NCBI GenBank assembly: GCA_001657315.1
Contig: LYSV01000019.1
Coordinates: 1 to 64,000 of the forward strand
Length of the DNA stretch: 64,000 bases
Reading direction: 5' to 3'
Source of the DNA: Flammeovirgaceae bacterium BBD 1991-12
Lineage (GTDB): Bacteria > Bacteroidota > Bacteroidia > Cytophagales > Cyclobacteriaceae
Within the stretch, counting starts at the first letter, position 1; each line of letters starts with the position of its first letter. The notes under the pieces were generated by a model. It was given only the letters and a program-made list of their open reading frames with translations, was not told the origin of the DNA and did no database searches. Both the position numbers and the translations under genes were made by a program. Shown here piece after piece: positions 33,919 to 42,999 of the stretch.

Positions 33919-35013
33919 CTATGAAGAAAGCTCTGCTTTCACACGGAATGTAGACAGGATAACATCCATTTCCCTTATAAATTCACGCTGGTTTTTTCCA
34001 GGGCTGTACACAAATCCTTCGATGTAGTAGAGTCTTCCAAGCTCTTCGTCGACAATGGCATATCCCAGAAAAGGCCCTCCCATGGATATATTGTTGGTTT
34101 TCCAAAGTCCTCGCATTTCTACAGCATACTTGTCATTAAAGCTTGTTTCTTTTGTTAAAACAGGGATATAAGGAACTGACGTTTCCGTTACAATGTAGGA
34201 CTCGGGCAGGTCGGGATCTTCGAATAGCTGGTTCCTTGCTACGGAATCCCTCAAAAGGATGAGATTTTCCTGCTTGAAATCATTTTCAGAACGATAATCC
34301 CGGTAGGTGATGAATATGTTCTTGTCGCTTTCATCATTGATCTGTCTGAACCACACGAAGCCCTCTTCATTGACCACCAGCTTATAACCGAAGGGGACGC
34401 GCATGGAACATTGGTGTTCCTCTTTCAGCATATCCCTCAGGCCTGTGGATTCCTTGGCCTTGAAAAGACCGGCGGTGAGTCGGTTTTTTTCGGCCTGGTT
34501 GAAATAATTCTGTAGCGCAGCCTGATTCTCACGGATACGGCTCACAAGTGCATCTTCAGTGCTGCTGAAAAGGTACATCAGGTTTTGCCCTCTCGCGAAT
34601 TCATCGGAGGTGGTGTGAACGAATATGCGTGGATCTTTCTTTATCCTTTCCAGGGAAGACTGTGTAAAAAAGGTTTTGAGGGTGCGTGTTTCGGCTGAGC
34701 GACTGTCCAGTGTCATTACAAATACCAGATTTTTCACACCTTTTAGAAGGTCGTTGAGTCTTCGGGGATCCACCCTGTTTACCTTGAACATGTATTCCGC
34801 TCTGGGCAGGCCCGGCACCTCTGCGCGGAATGTTTCCCTGACTGCCTTCCCCAGGTTACCTGCCCAGTGAGCAGAGTCCATTACGACGATCATTTCTCCA
34901 GCCCTTCCGGTAGCTTTGGGGAGGAGTGCCTTACTTTTTGAGCCCTCGTTGCCACTACACGCGGAAACCAGGAGTAGGATAAAAACAGAAAATGCAAACG
35001 ATACTATTTTCAT
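33919..35013 (-). CDS. DUF4837 family lipoprotein
   Basis: A 364-aa protein with a clear lipoprotein signal (LLLVSACSG, C19). The family is restricted to Bacteroidota and begins after the signal with the conserved LPKATGRAGEMIVVMDSAHW segment seen here. Other visible conserved parts are RVDPRRLNDLLKGVKNLVFVM and RDYRSENDFKQ. It is predicted to sit on the periplasmic or surface face of a membrane. Function unknown. It is 48 bases downstream of the LysM transglycosylase gene, suggesting a role in envelope maintenance (inference). Confidence 0.88.
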   Translation of the reverse strand: MKIVSFAFSVFILLLVSACSGNEGSKSKALLPKATGRAGEMIVVMDSAHWAGNLGKAVRETFRAEVPGLPRAEYMFKVNRVDPRRLNDLLKGVKNLVFVMTLDSRSAETRTLKTFFTQSSLERIKKDPRIFVHTTSDEFARGQNLMYLFSSTEDALVSRIRENQAALQNYFNQAEKNRLTAGLFKAKESTGLRDMLKEEHQCSMRVPFGYKLVVNEEGFVWFRQINDESDKNIFITYRDYRSENDFKQENLILLRDSVARNQLFEDPDLPESYIVTETSVPYIPVLTKETSFNDKYAVEMRGLWKTNNISMGGPFLGYAIVDEELGRLYYIEGFVYSPGKNQREFIREMDVILSTFRVKAELSS

Positions 35014-35061
35014 ATAGGTTTTATTTTTATAACCCCAAAGAAGCGATAAGTCACCGGAATG

Positions 35062-36444
35062 TCACCCGTCAATGATCAGTTGCTGGCCGGGTTTGATCTT
35101 ATTGCTCTGAAGTTTATTCATCTTTTTTAACTTTTCGATACTGAGCCCATTAAACTTTCTGGAGATATCCCACAATGTGTCGCCAGGCTGAACTACATAG
35201 GTTTTGGCATCCTTCGGTATGGGCATCGTTTTTTGAGCGGAGTTTTTTACCATAGCAGGCTCAAAGCCCGGTTTCTGCCAGATATTCAGCCTCTGACCTA
35301 CCCTGATGGTATTGCCACGTAAGCGGTTCCACTTTTTGATATCGGATACCCTTACCTTAAACCTTTGGGCTATTTTGCCCAATACATCTCCACTTCGTAC
35401 ACGATAGACTATTTTGTCCCTGCCATATGTGCTGCCTACACTGTTACGGGCCCTGTACTCCAGTTCCTTCCTGCCCACTTTACCGGCACTGTCCAGAATA
35501 GCATCTCTGTCAGCGGAGAATAATTCTTTCGACTCTGCGGGCAATCTTAATACATAACCCTTTGTAATCTCCGGCAACACTTTATGTTTTAATGCCGGGT
35601 TCAGGTCGCTGAGGTCATCCGTACACAGGTTCAGTTGGTTGGCAAGCGTTTCGAAATGCACATAGGACTTTACCATAATGGTATCCGTTTCCATCCGATG
35701 CTTTATGTTGTCTTCCGTGAAGTTGTGCTCTTCAGCATAATTCAGCACATAGATCATCGCTACAAACTGTGGCAGATAGGACCTTGTTTCACGGTAAAGG
35801 TGTGGATAGATCTGCCAGAAGGTCTTTTTATACCCCGAACGTCTTATGGCCTTTCTGACATTCCCCGGTCCCGTATTATAGGCGGCTATCGCCAGCTCCC
35901 AGTCTCCGAACATATTGTAAAGCTGTTTCAGAAATCTGCATGCCGCTTCGGTGGATTTTTCCGGATCCATTCTTTCATCGATGTACCAATCCTGATGCAG
36001 GTCAAAGTGCCTGCCAGTAAAGGACATGAACTGCCAGAGTCCCACGGCACCAGCTCTGGAAATGGCTCTTGGGTTCAGACCGGATTCAATAATGGAAAGG
36101 TACTTGAGCTCATCGGGCAGCCCGTATTTTTTCAGATACTTTTCGAAAATGGGGAAATAAACATTTTTCCGCTCTATGATCATCTTTGTGTATTCACGAT
36201 CTTTCACGGCAAAGTAATTGATAAACGCGGCCACGCGAGTGTTGTAGTTGAGTGGTATTTCCTTTTCGATACAGGATAGCCGGTCTGCCATCAAGTCATA
36301 ATCCGTATCACCGGGAATGTACTCATAATCCGATACGGGAGTGAAATAAGACTGAACAGAATCCACTTTTGCCACGGTTGAATCAGTCAATCCCCATGCT
36401 GCGGGACCTGCCAACAAGACAATGAAAAAAAATAATCGTTTCAT
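35062..36444 (-). CDS. LysM-containing lytic transglycosylase (MltD-like)
   Basis: A 460-aa protein with a signal peptide (1-19), an SLT domain (about 95-240) and two C-terminal LysM repeats (about 345-392 and 413-458). The catalytic glutamate is E120 in LSIIESGLNPRAIS, followed by GAVGLWQFM and the AYNTGPGNVRKAI segment typical of family 1 transglycosylases. It cleaves peptidoglycan glycan strands with 1,6-anhydro product formation; LysM repeats bind the glycan. There is no lipobox, so it is probably soluble in the periplasm. It lies 1 base downstream of gatA. Confidence 0.93.
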   Translation of the reverse strand: MKRLFFFIVLLAGPAAWGLTDSTVAKVDSVQSYFTPVSDYEYIPGDTDYDLMADRLSCIEKEIPLNYNTRVAAFINYFAVKDREYTKMIIERKNVYFPIFEKYLKKYGLPDELKYLSIIESGLNPRAISRAGAVGLWQFMSFTGRHFDLHQDWYIDERMDPEKSTEAACRFLKQLYNMFGDWELAIAAYNTGPGNVRKAIRRSGYKKTFWQIYPHLYRETRSYLPQFVAMIYVLNYAEEHNFTEDNIKHRMETDTIMVKSYVHFETLANQLNLCTDDLSDLNPALKHKVLPEITKGYVLRLPAESKELFSADRDAILDSAGKVGRKELEYRARNSVGSTYGRDKIVYRVRSGDVLGKIAQRFKVRVSDIKKWNRLRGNTIRVGQRLNIWQKPGFEPAMVKNSAQKTMPIPKDAKTYVVQPGDTLWDISRKFNGLSIEKLKKMNKLQSNKIKPGQQLIIDG

Positions 36445-36445
36445 T

Positions 36446-37870
36446 TCAATTCAGATTTAAAAAATAGTGGGAAAAGACCAGCAGATCCTCCTCCCTGAAA
36501 TCATCGGCTATCAACTGGAGTCCTACCGGTAATCCTTGGTCCGTACCTACCGGAACTGAAATGGCCGGTAATCCGGCCACCGAAGGTTGTACAGTATACA
36601 GGTCTGCCAGATACATCTCCAGCGGATCCTGACTATGCTCCCCAAGCCTGAAAGCCGTGGTGGGGGTAGTGGGTGTAATAATAAAATCGTATTCCTGAAA
36701 AAGGGCCCTCGTCTGATCCCTGATGAGCCTGCGTACTTTCTGAGCTCTGGTATAGTAGGCATCATAATAGCTGGCGCTTAAAACAAAAGTGCCCAGCATG
36801 ATCCTTCTTTTTACCTCTTCGCCAAACCCTTCTGTTCTGGTCTTTTTATACAAGGATTCCAGATCCTTTGTATTTGGGCTGCGATAACCGTACCGTACCC
36901 CATCAAAGCGTGACAGGTTTGAACTTGCCTCTGCCCATGTGAGGATGTAGTAGGTGGGCAGTATATGTTCCAGCAAAGGAAAATCCACCTGCTCTACGGT
37001 ATGTCCTTCGGCTCTGAGATGGTCCAGAGAACCGAGCACATTGTTTTTAACACCCGGCGCCAGTCCTTCACTTTCAATAGTCTCCCGGATACAGGCGAAT
37101 TTGTACCTTTTTGCCGGTTCATGCAGTTTTCTTCCATAGGAAGCTACAGACCTTCCGGATACAGTGCTGTCAAAATCATCCTCACCTGCTATAATCTCCA
37201 ATACCAGGGCGATGTCTTCGGTATTCTTGGCGAATATGCCAATACTGTCGAACGACGAAGCATATGCTACCAGCCCGTGGCGGGATATTCTGGAATAGGT
37301 AGGTTTCAGGCCTATAACGCCGCAAAATGCAGCCGGCTGACGGACAGAGCCCCCTGTATCGGAGCCCAGTGCCACGAGACACATATCAGCCTGTACAGAC
37401 ACTGCCGCACCTCCCGAAGAACCTCCCGGCACACGCTTATTATCCGCTTCATTAAGTACCGGTCCAAAGGCGGAGTTCTCATTGCTCGATCCCATAGCAA
37501 ATTCATCGCAGTTGGAACGCCCAATGATGATGGCGTCTTCTGCAAGCAGTCTTTCTACGGCAGTGGCATTGAACTGTGATTCGAAACCTTCCAGTATTTT
37601 GCTGCCGGCCTGAAGACGATGATCGGTATGACACAACACATCTTTCAGAGAAACGACCATTCCGGCAAGGCGTCCGGCTGTGCCAGCAGCCAGCTTTTTA
37701 TCAATTTCTGAAGCTTTTGCTTTTACTTCATCCTCATAAACCTCCAGTAGTGCATTGAGATGCTTTTTTTCATGGATATTGTGGAGGTATTTTTCAACCA
37801 ACCGGGAGCAGGTGAGCTGTCCATTTTTCAGATCCTTTTGGATTTGACGGAATGAAGTATACATTTCCAA
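36446..37870 (-). CDS. gatA: Asp/Glu-tRNA amidotransferase subunit A
   Basis: A 474-aa amidase-signature enzyme. The Ser-cisSer-Lys triad is K76 (SLKDV), S151 in PGGSSGGAA and S175 in DTGGSVRQP; the GLKPTYSRISRHGLVAYASSFDSIG block is characteristic of GatA rather than other amidases. With GatB and GatC it converts Glu-tRNA(Gln) or Asp-tRNA(Asn) to the amide forms. gatB and gatC are not in the window, which is normal in this phylum. It lies between tatA (6 bases) and the LysM transglycosylase (1 base). Confidence 0.96.
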   Translation of the reverse strand: MEMYTSFRQIQKDLKNGQLTCSRLVEKYLHNIHEKKHLNALLEVYEDEVKAKASEIDKKLAAGTAGRLAGMVVSLKDVLCHTDHRLQAGSKILEGFESQFNATAVERLLAEDAIIIGRSNCDEFAMGSSNENSAFGPVLNEADNKRVPGGSSGGAAVSVQADMCLVALGSDTGGSVRQPAAFCGVIGLKPTYSRISRHGLVAYASSFDSIGIFAKNTEDIALVLEIIAGEDDFDSTVSGRSVASYGRKLHEPAKRYKFACIRETIESEGLAPGVKNNVLGSLDHLRAEGHTVEQVDFPLLEHILPTYYILTWAEASSNLSRFDGVRYGYRSPNTKDLESLYKKTRTEGFGEEVKRRIMLGTFVLSASYYDAYYTRAQKVRRLIRDQTRALFQEYDFIITPTTPTTAFRLGEHSQDPLEMYLADLYTVQPSVAGLPAISVPVGTDQGLPVGLQLIADDFREEDLLVFSHYFLNLN

Positions 37871-37876
37871 CGGACA

Positions 37877-38095
37877 TTATTTTTTTACGGCTTCGTCAGT
37901 TGTCTTGGCCGAATCTTCAATATCCTGTTTGATCTCTTTTGTAGCATCTTTAAACTCCCGGATACCTTTACCCAACCCACGAGCAAGCTCGGGTATCTTT
38001 TTGGCTCCAAAGAAAATCAAGACCACTAATATGATGATGATCCATTCCCAACCACCAGGCATACCCAGAGCTAATATGTAATTCATGAGAGTCAT
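37877..38095 (-). CDS. tatA: Twin-arginine translocase subunit TatA/TatE
   Basis: A 72-aa protein with a short periplasmic N-terminus, one transmembrane helix (about 15-32), the FGAKKIPELARGLGKGIREF hinge and amphipathic helix, and a charged C-terminal tail. This is the pore-forming TatA/E component of the Tat system for folded proteins. tatC is not in the window. A methionine at position 4 is an alternative start. It lies 166 bases downstream of the EnvC-like gene, with the direct repeat at 38182-38227 in that spacer. Confidence 0.95.
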   Translation of the reverse strand: MTLMNYILALGMPGGWEWIIIILVVLIFFGAKKIPELARGLGKGIREFKDATKEIKQDIEDSAKTTDEAVKK

Positions 38096-38181
38096 GTTTT
38101 TTGATACCTTGTTTTAATTATACAGCCTATATATAACGTAAAGATAGATATTAATTTGATCAACGTAAAAAGTGGTTGGTT

Positions 38182-38227
38182 AGTCTTGGGTAGTGAGTCC
38201 TTAATCTTAAGTCTTGAGTAATGAGTC
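38182..38227. repeat. 18-bp near-perfect direct repeat in spacer
   Basis: AGTCTTGGGTAGTGAGTC (38182-38199) recurs as AGTCTTGAGTAATGAGTC (38210-38227) with two differences, 28 bases apart start to start. The surrounding spacer repeats further fragments of the same words. It lies between the EnvC-like gene and tatA and is non-coding. Confidence 0.65.
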
Positions 38228-38261
38228 GAAAGTGACAAGCTTCAAACAGTCAACTCCAATC

Positions 38262-39455
38262 TCAATTCCTCGAGAGCCACAGCTGCGGATCGAGGGGTTT
38301 GTCATTCTTTCTGATCTCAAACTTCAGCTCCGACACTCCTTCTTTATTGGTAAGTACCGTTCCAAGCTCCTGCCCTGTTGTTATTTTCTGTCCTTTTTTG
38401 ACAAAAACGTCCTTCAGGCCGGCATAAACGGTGAAATAATCTCCATGACTGATCAGCAGGGTGTTTCCCAGGTATTTCACGAAGGCTACCATGCTTACTT
38501 CACCTTCAAAAATAGACTTTACCTTTTCACCCTGGCTGGTCTGTATCTGAATTCCTGTATTTTCCAGCACTATACGCTTCAGGATGGGATGGTTCTGCCG
38601 GCCAAATTTTTGAGCTACAAATCCCTTTACCGGCCATGGCAGTTTGGATTTATTTTCTGCAAAGTTGTTGGAAAGCTCCAGGCTGGCATCGGATGCTCTC
38701 TTTTCTGCCAGACGTGCTTTTTCCATTTCTTCCCGGATGATGTCGTTGATGTAATTTTCCAACCGGGCTACAGCCGTTCTTCTTTCTTCAAGGTCTTTTC
38801 TCAGGCTGGCCTCCTCTTTTCTGAGGCTGGCCACGAGTCGTGTCTGAGAGTTCTTCAGTTTTGACAGGCTTTTTCCTTCCTTCAGCTGTTCAGCCAGTAA
38901 AATACTCTTTTCAGACATCCTGCTTTGAATAATAGTGATCTGGCCACTCAGTGCGTCCTGCACTTTTTCGATCTGCTCCGCCTGCTTCTTACGGGTTTCA
39001 CCATATTGCTGCATGTACTGTAAGCGCATAAGGAACTGGTTGAAAGAAGCTGCAGAGAACAAAAATGTGAGCCTGTCGGACCCTCTGCTGGCCTTGTATG
39101 CAGCGTAGACCATTGATGCATATTCCTCCTTTAGCTGGTCGAGATCCTCACCAAGAGCCTCTATAATGTTGTTGTTTTCCCCTATTTCCTCATTCAGCAG
39201 TCCTATTTCCTTACGGATCGAGCTGATCAATGCTTCCTGTGTTTTTATCCTTTGATTTAAAGCGCTCAACTGGCCCAGTGTATTGCGTCTTTTACCCTGT
39301 GTTTCGGCCAGAATTTTCTCTGCTTCCCTGATTTTCTTTAGGTTCTCCTGCTTTTCTTTCTGAAGTTGCGTTTTGGTCTTTTGGGCATGGAGATGGGATG
39401 AGAAGAGAAGAACGAGAAGGAGTAATATGCCTGATATGCTTTTACTTCCGCACAT
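38262..39455 (-). CDS. EnvC-like murein hydrolase activator (degenerate M23/LytM domain)
   Basis: A 397-aa protein with a signal peptide (1-24), a long coiled coil (25-265) and a C-terminal LytM/M23 domain (about 285-395). The zinc ligands of active M23 peptidases are missing: the first motif reads NTGIQI in place of HxGxD, and the last reads HGDYFTVYAGL without the second histidine of the HxH pair. It therefore most likely activates amidases, as EnvC does, and does not cut peptidoglycan itself. It overlaps the DUF4292 gene by 14 bases and belongs to a widespread Bacteroidota gene order (TPR, DUF4292, EnvC-like). Confidence 0.92.
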   Translation of the reverse strand: MCGSKSISGILLLLVLLFSSHLHAQKTKTQLQKEKQENLKKIREAEKILAETQGKRRNTLGQLSALNQRIKTQEALISSIRKEIGLLNEEIGENNNIIEALGEDLDQLKEEYASMVYAAYKASRGSDRLTFLFSAASFNQFLMRLQYMQQYGETRKKQAEQIEKVQDALSGQITIIQSRMSEKSILLAEQLKEGKSLSKLKNSQTRLVASLRKEEASLRKDLEERRTAVARLENYINDIIREEMEKARLAEKRASDASLELSNNFAENKSKLPWPVKGFVAQKFGRQNHPILKRIVLENTGIQIQTSQGEKVKSIFEGEVSMVAFVKYLGNTLLISHGDYFTVYAGLKDVFVKKGQKITTGQELGTVLTNKEGVSELKFEIRKNDKPLDPQLWLSRN

Positions 39456-40194
39456 ATTTTTTCGGTATATTAAAAGGGAACTTCAGCTCCTTATTTTCAA
39501 TTTCTGCTTTATTATACTCAAATTCAATCTGTGTATTCAAGGTCTTGTTATCTGCCGTGTAGAACAGGGATATAACGGCTGAAAAGGGAAAAACAGTATT
39601 TTTCAGCACCTGGAAGTCGTAATAGCTGATGGTAGCCGAGTTCTTTGATTCATCTTCCAGCATTTCCACCCTTTCCAGTTTCATGGTGTTGGGATTCACA
39701 TAATTGTTAATAGTTACGGATCCCGAATTCTGATGCAATATGAAAAAATCGCCCGTTTTTGCCACGTTGTCGCCACTTCCGTTGGATTTGATCAGATTGC
39801 CTATGGCAGCGGACTGTATCGACTCAAAATTTATGTCAAAATTGAATTGGCGGCTCAGTGAGTCGTAGTCAAAAACATAATATTCCTTTTTGAACATGTT
39901 CAGGATCGTTATGGAATCCTGGTTGATCAGGCAACGCGCTCCCTGAATACCCACGGCAGAAAAGGAGATCCAGATAACACTGTCTTTCCTCATTCGCACA
40001 TTAGCCTTGGCCTTGATGTCGAGTTCGTGATCCTTATAGTAAATTTTGGCTTTTCCTGAAAAATATTCGAAATCGACCTGGCGTATATCCAGCTTACTCC
40101 GGTCCCCCATCCAGCCAATGCCTGACAGTTTCTTGCTGCATGAGGTGAGTAACGCCAGAGAAAAAATGGCCAGCAGTATTCGACTATTGTTCAT
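39442..40194 (-). CDS. DUF4292 family lipoprotein
   Basis: Starting at 40194 (MNNSRILLAIF) gives 250 aa with a proper lipoprotein signal (LALLTSC, C18); the frame is open to 40236 but that start would bury the signal. The start overlaps the TPR gene by 11 bases. The rest is beta-rich and resembles LolA/LolB-like folds (WISFSAVGIQGARCLINQD), as described for DUF4292 in Bacteroidota. The function is not established; a lipoprotein-sorting or lipid-handling role is inferred from that resemblance and from its envelope neighbours. Confidence 0.87.
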   Translation of the reverse strand: MNNSRILLAIFSLALLTSCSKKLSGIGWMGDRSKLDIRQVDFEYFSGKAKIYYKDHELDIKAKANVRMRKDSVIWISFSAVGIQGARCLINQDSITILNMFKKEYYVFDYDSLSRQFNFDINFESIQSAAIGNLIKSNGSGDNVAKTGDFFILHQNSGSVTINNYVNPNTMKLERVEMLEDESKNSATISYYDFQVLKNTVFPFSAVISLFYTADNKTLNTQIEFEYNKAEIENKELKFPFNIPKKYVRK

Positions 40195-41920
40195 ATAATT
40201 TTCGATCGGCAATTTTCTGGTCAATGAGCTCTGCATTGGGGTTGAGGCCTTTTGCTATTCGCCAGTTCTTTACCGCTTCATCAATATCCCCGAGTTTGTA
40301 GAGGATGTCCCCGTAGTGTTCATAATGAATAGCAGTCACATTATCCGGGTCATCTTTAAAGGCTCTTTCCATTGCCTTCCGGGCCTCCTTGTATTTTCCT
40401 CTCATATACAGCACCCATGCATAGGTATCTAGATATGTGGCATTTGTGGGGTTGTTTTTCACCACTTTGGCAGACATCTTTTCTGCCTTTTCCAGGTTTT
40501 CCTTTCTGAGTGCCAGGTAATAGCTGTAGTTGTTCAGTACCACATAGTTTTCAGGGTCAAAATCGAGGGCAGCTTCATAGGAAAGATCTGATTTCGGATA
40601 GTTTTTCACCCCATTGTAGGCATCACCCAACATGCTGTTGAATGCACTTATCAACCCCAGATTGGATGAGGAAAGCTTTTTGCCCTGCTCCAGCATAGGT
40701 ACTGCTTCATCATAATTCCGTTGCTGCAGGTTGGCTGCTCCATTGTAGTAGTAAAGCGAGCCCTGATTGGGGAACAGTTCCAGCGCCTGTTCTGATACAA
40801 TGATCACGCTGTCCACCTTGTTCAACTCAAAATAGAGCTGAAGTACATTTTGCCAGATACTGAAATTGGAATTGTCCAGTTGCAGGGCCTGCATATACTG
40901 GTCCTTTGCCTGGTCACTTTTGCTCAGCGCCTGCAGAATATCACCGTAAATGGCGTAGGCATCGGATACATCCGGATGCATTTCTATCAGGAGTTGGGCG
41001 AGCTCAATACCATAGGTTTCCAGTTCGTCGCTCTGTATCTGTGTGCGGAACTCTGCCAGAAGCTGAATTTTGTTTTCGGCGCTCAGGTCGTTACTCTTAA
41101 AAGCGATCTTAAGATCTTCCCTGGCACCCTCTGTATCGCCATCTTTTCTCTTTAGTTCTGCCACTACCAGCCGGGCATGAGCGCTTTGGGGATATTCATT
41201 GATGAATTTTTCCAATAAGGTCCTGGCCTCCTTCTGCTTATCGTTGGACAGCAATATTTCTACCTGCTTTATCAGATAGGACTCCTCACCTGGAAAGGCA
41301 TCAATGAGCTTTTGTCCTTCTGCCAAGGCAGCCTCCAGATTGTTGTTTTGCAAATGGATCTTTTGCTTTTGAAAAACGACCTCTTCGCTTAATCCATAGG
41401 CTTTTTCTATCTTGTCGTAGCTGTCCAGCGCGTCATCGAACCTTCCCTGATAAAGGTAGAGCGCTGCCAGCTCAAACAAATACTGATCGGTATTTTCCAG
41501 CCGGCCTATCATTTCCTCGTAGGTAACGGAAGCATTTTCAAAATCCCCCAGTTGCGAATAGATCTCAGCGGCCAACACAAAAAAGTATTTGTTATCCTGA
41601 TCCAGCCTTATGGCCTCTTTTACACTTTCCAGGGCCTTTTGAAGTTCATTGCCCTTTGACAGTATCTGGGCTATCTTGTAATGAACAGTGGCGTTTTCGC
41701 CATTGATCTCCAGCGATTTCTGAAACAATACCAATGCTTTGGCATAATCTTCAAGGATATAATACTTCTCTCCTTCCGTAAAATAGAACTCTGCCTCCCT
41801 GAGGCTGGCTTCCGTGGTCTTACCTTTTTTGCCCTTTATCTTTTGAGCATGGATCGTGTGATCCGGTATGAACAAGACCAGCGCCAATAGTAAAAAAATA
41901 TGTATTTTAATCGAATGCAT
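40184..41920 (-). CDS. TPR-repeat periplasmic protein
   Basis: A 578-aa protein with a signal peptide (1-25, ending TIHAQ) and about a dozen TPR units from residue 35 to the end, for example YAKALVLFQKSLEINGENATVHYKI and AWVLYMRGKYKEARKAMERA (each repeat near 34 residues). No enzyme domain is present, so it serves as a protein-interaction scaffold on the periplasmic side or under the outer membrane. It lies between the nucleotidyltransferase and the DUF4292 lipoprotein in the same operon, a conserved order in the phylum. Confidence 0.9.
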   Translation of the reverse strand: MHSIKIHIFLLLALVLFIPDHTIHAQKIKGKKGKTTEASLREAEFYFTEGEKYYILEDYAKALVLFQKSLEINGENATVHYKIAQILSKGNELQKALESVKEAIRLDQDNKYFFVLAAEIYSQLGDFENASVTYEEMIGRLENTDQYLFELAALYLYQGRFDDALDSYDKIEKAYGLSEEVVFQKQKIHLQNNNLEAALAEGQKLIDAFPGEESYLIKQVEILLSNDKQKEARTLLEKFINEYPQSAHARLVVAELKRKDGDTEGAREDLKIAFKSNDLSAENKIQLLAEFRTQIQSDELETYGIELAQLLIEMHPDVSDAYAIYGDILQALSKSDQAKDQYMQALQLDNSNFSIWQNVLQLYFELNKVDSVIIVSEQALELFPNQGSLYYYNGAANLQQRNYDEAVPMLEQGKKLSSSNLGLISAFNSMLGDAYNGVKNYPKSDLSYEAALDFDPENYVVLNNYSYYLALRKENLEKAEKMSAKVVKNNPTNATYLDTYAWVLYMRGKYKEARKAMERAFKDDPDNVTAIHYEHYGDILYKLGDIDEAVKNWRIAKGLNPNAELIDQKIADRKLYEQ

Positions 41921-41938
41921 TTAGAAAGAAACGGGATT

Positions 41939-42943
41939 CTAAGTTAAAACGTTGTAGTCTCCGACACTAAAATCATCCTGTTTTCCCTCGAAGTTAACAA
42001 AATTCCCGATCATAGAGTTTTTGATATTTACATTATTCAGTGCTGCATTGGTCTGTATGATCGTGTTTTGTATGATGCTGTTCTTGACACGGGTGTTGTC
42101 TCCAATGGATACGTGAGGGCCAATAACACTGTTTTCCACCACTACATTGTCACCCATATAGACCGGCGGCACGATTACGGTATTCTTTTGTTTTACCGTG
42201 GATGCAATAAGCTCTTCGTCTGTGAGATATTCGAGATATCTCTTGTTTGTATAGACGGCAGCGTTCTTATTGCCACAATCCAGCCATTCTTCCACCTGGC
42301 CAGGCACAAATCGCACACCTGCCTCTTTCATGCTTTCCAGCGCATTTGTAAGCTGATATTCACCGTTTTCCCTTAGGTCTTTGTCAATCAGGTTTTGTAA
42401 TTCTGATCTCAATAATGCTCCATCCTTGAAATAATAGATACCGATAATAGCCAGATCGGAAACATATTCCTGTGGCTTTTCCATAAAGTCGGTGATCACG
42501 TTTTCTTCATCTACCCTAACCACACCAAACGCGTGCGGATCATCCACCTGCTGCACCCAGATAATCCCATCCTGGCTGGTATCCAGTGTAAAATCGGCCC
42601 GGAAGAGTGTATCTGCAAAAGCTACGATCACATTGCCTTCCAGCATTTGCTGAGCGCAGAGAATAGCGTGCCCTGTACCGAGCTTGTCATCCTGATAGTA
42701 CATGTAGGCTTCTGCTCCTTCGTTGTTGGCAATAGCCTGAAGGCTGTCTTCCACATTCTGACCGAAGTCACGATCTATAACAAAACCGATTTTATCTATT
42801 TTTTCCCTGCATACCGTGGCAATGTCCTCTACCAGTCTTTGAACGATGGGTTTGCCTGCAATAGGTATGAGAGGTTTAGGTACCGTTAGCGTATGAGGCC
42901 TGAGTCTGGTGCCCCTTCCCGCCATGGGTATAACAATGTTCAT
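41939..42943 (-). CDS. Sugar-phosphate nucleotidyltransferase with left-handed beta-helix
   Basis: The start at 42943 (MNIVIPMAGRGTRLRP) places the nucleotide-binding GxGTRLRPxT motif right at the N-terminus; the frame continues to 43003 but the extra hydrophobic residues are out of character. The product is 334 aa. PKPLIPIAGKP and the following GT-A fold (1-235) identify a GlmU/RmlA-like enzyme making an NDP-sugar; the C-terminal third (about 245-320) carries hexapeptide repeats (VVENSVIGPHVSIGDNTRVK). No acetyltransferase motif is evident. It probably supplies NDP-sugar for surface polysaccharide; the flippase gene is next upstream. Confidence 0.9.
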   Translation of the reverse strand: MNIVIPMAGRGTRLRPHTLTVPKPLIPIAGKPIVQRLVEDIATVCREKIDKIGFVIDRDFGQNVEDSLQAIANNEGAEAYMYYQDDKLGTGHAILCAQQMLEGNVIVAFADTLFRADFTLDTSQDGIIWVQQVDDPHAFGVVRVDEENVITDFMEKPQEYVSDLAIIGIYYFKDGALLRSELQNLIDKDLRENGEYQLTNALESMKEAGVRFVPGQVEEWLDCGNKNAAVYTNKRYLEYLTDEELIASTVKQKNTVIVPPVYMGDNVVVENSVIGPHVSIGDNTRVKNSIIQNTIIQTNAALNNVNIKNSMIGNFVNFEGKQDDFSVGDYNVLT

Positions 42944-42999
42944 CCAGATCGATGTATTTAAAAAATCAAAAAATAAACCAACAACAAAGCTAATAAAAA

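Noticed and set aside
35635-36279. 214-codon frame opposite to the LysM transglycosylase
   Set aside because: Antisense shadow of the SLT domain; no domain or start signal.
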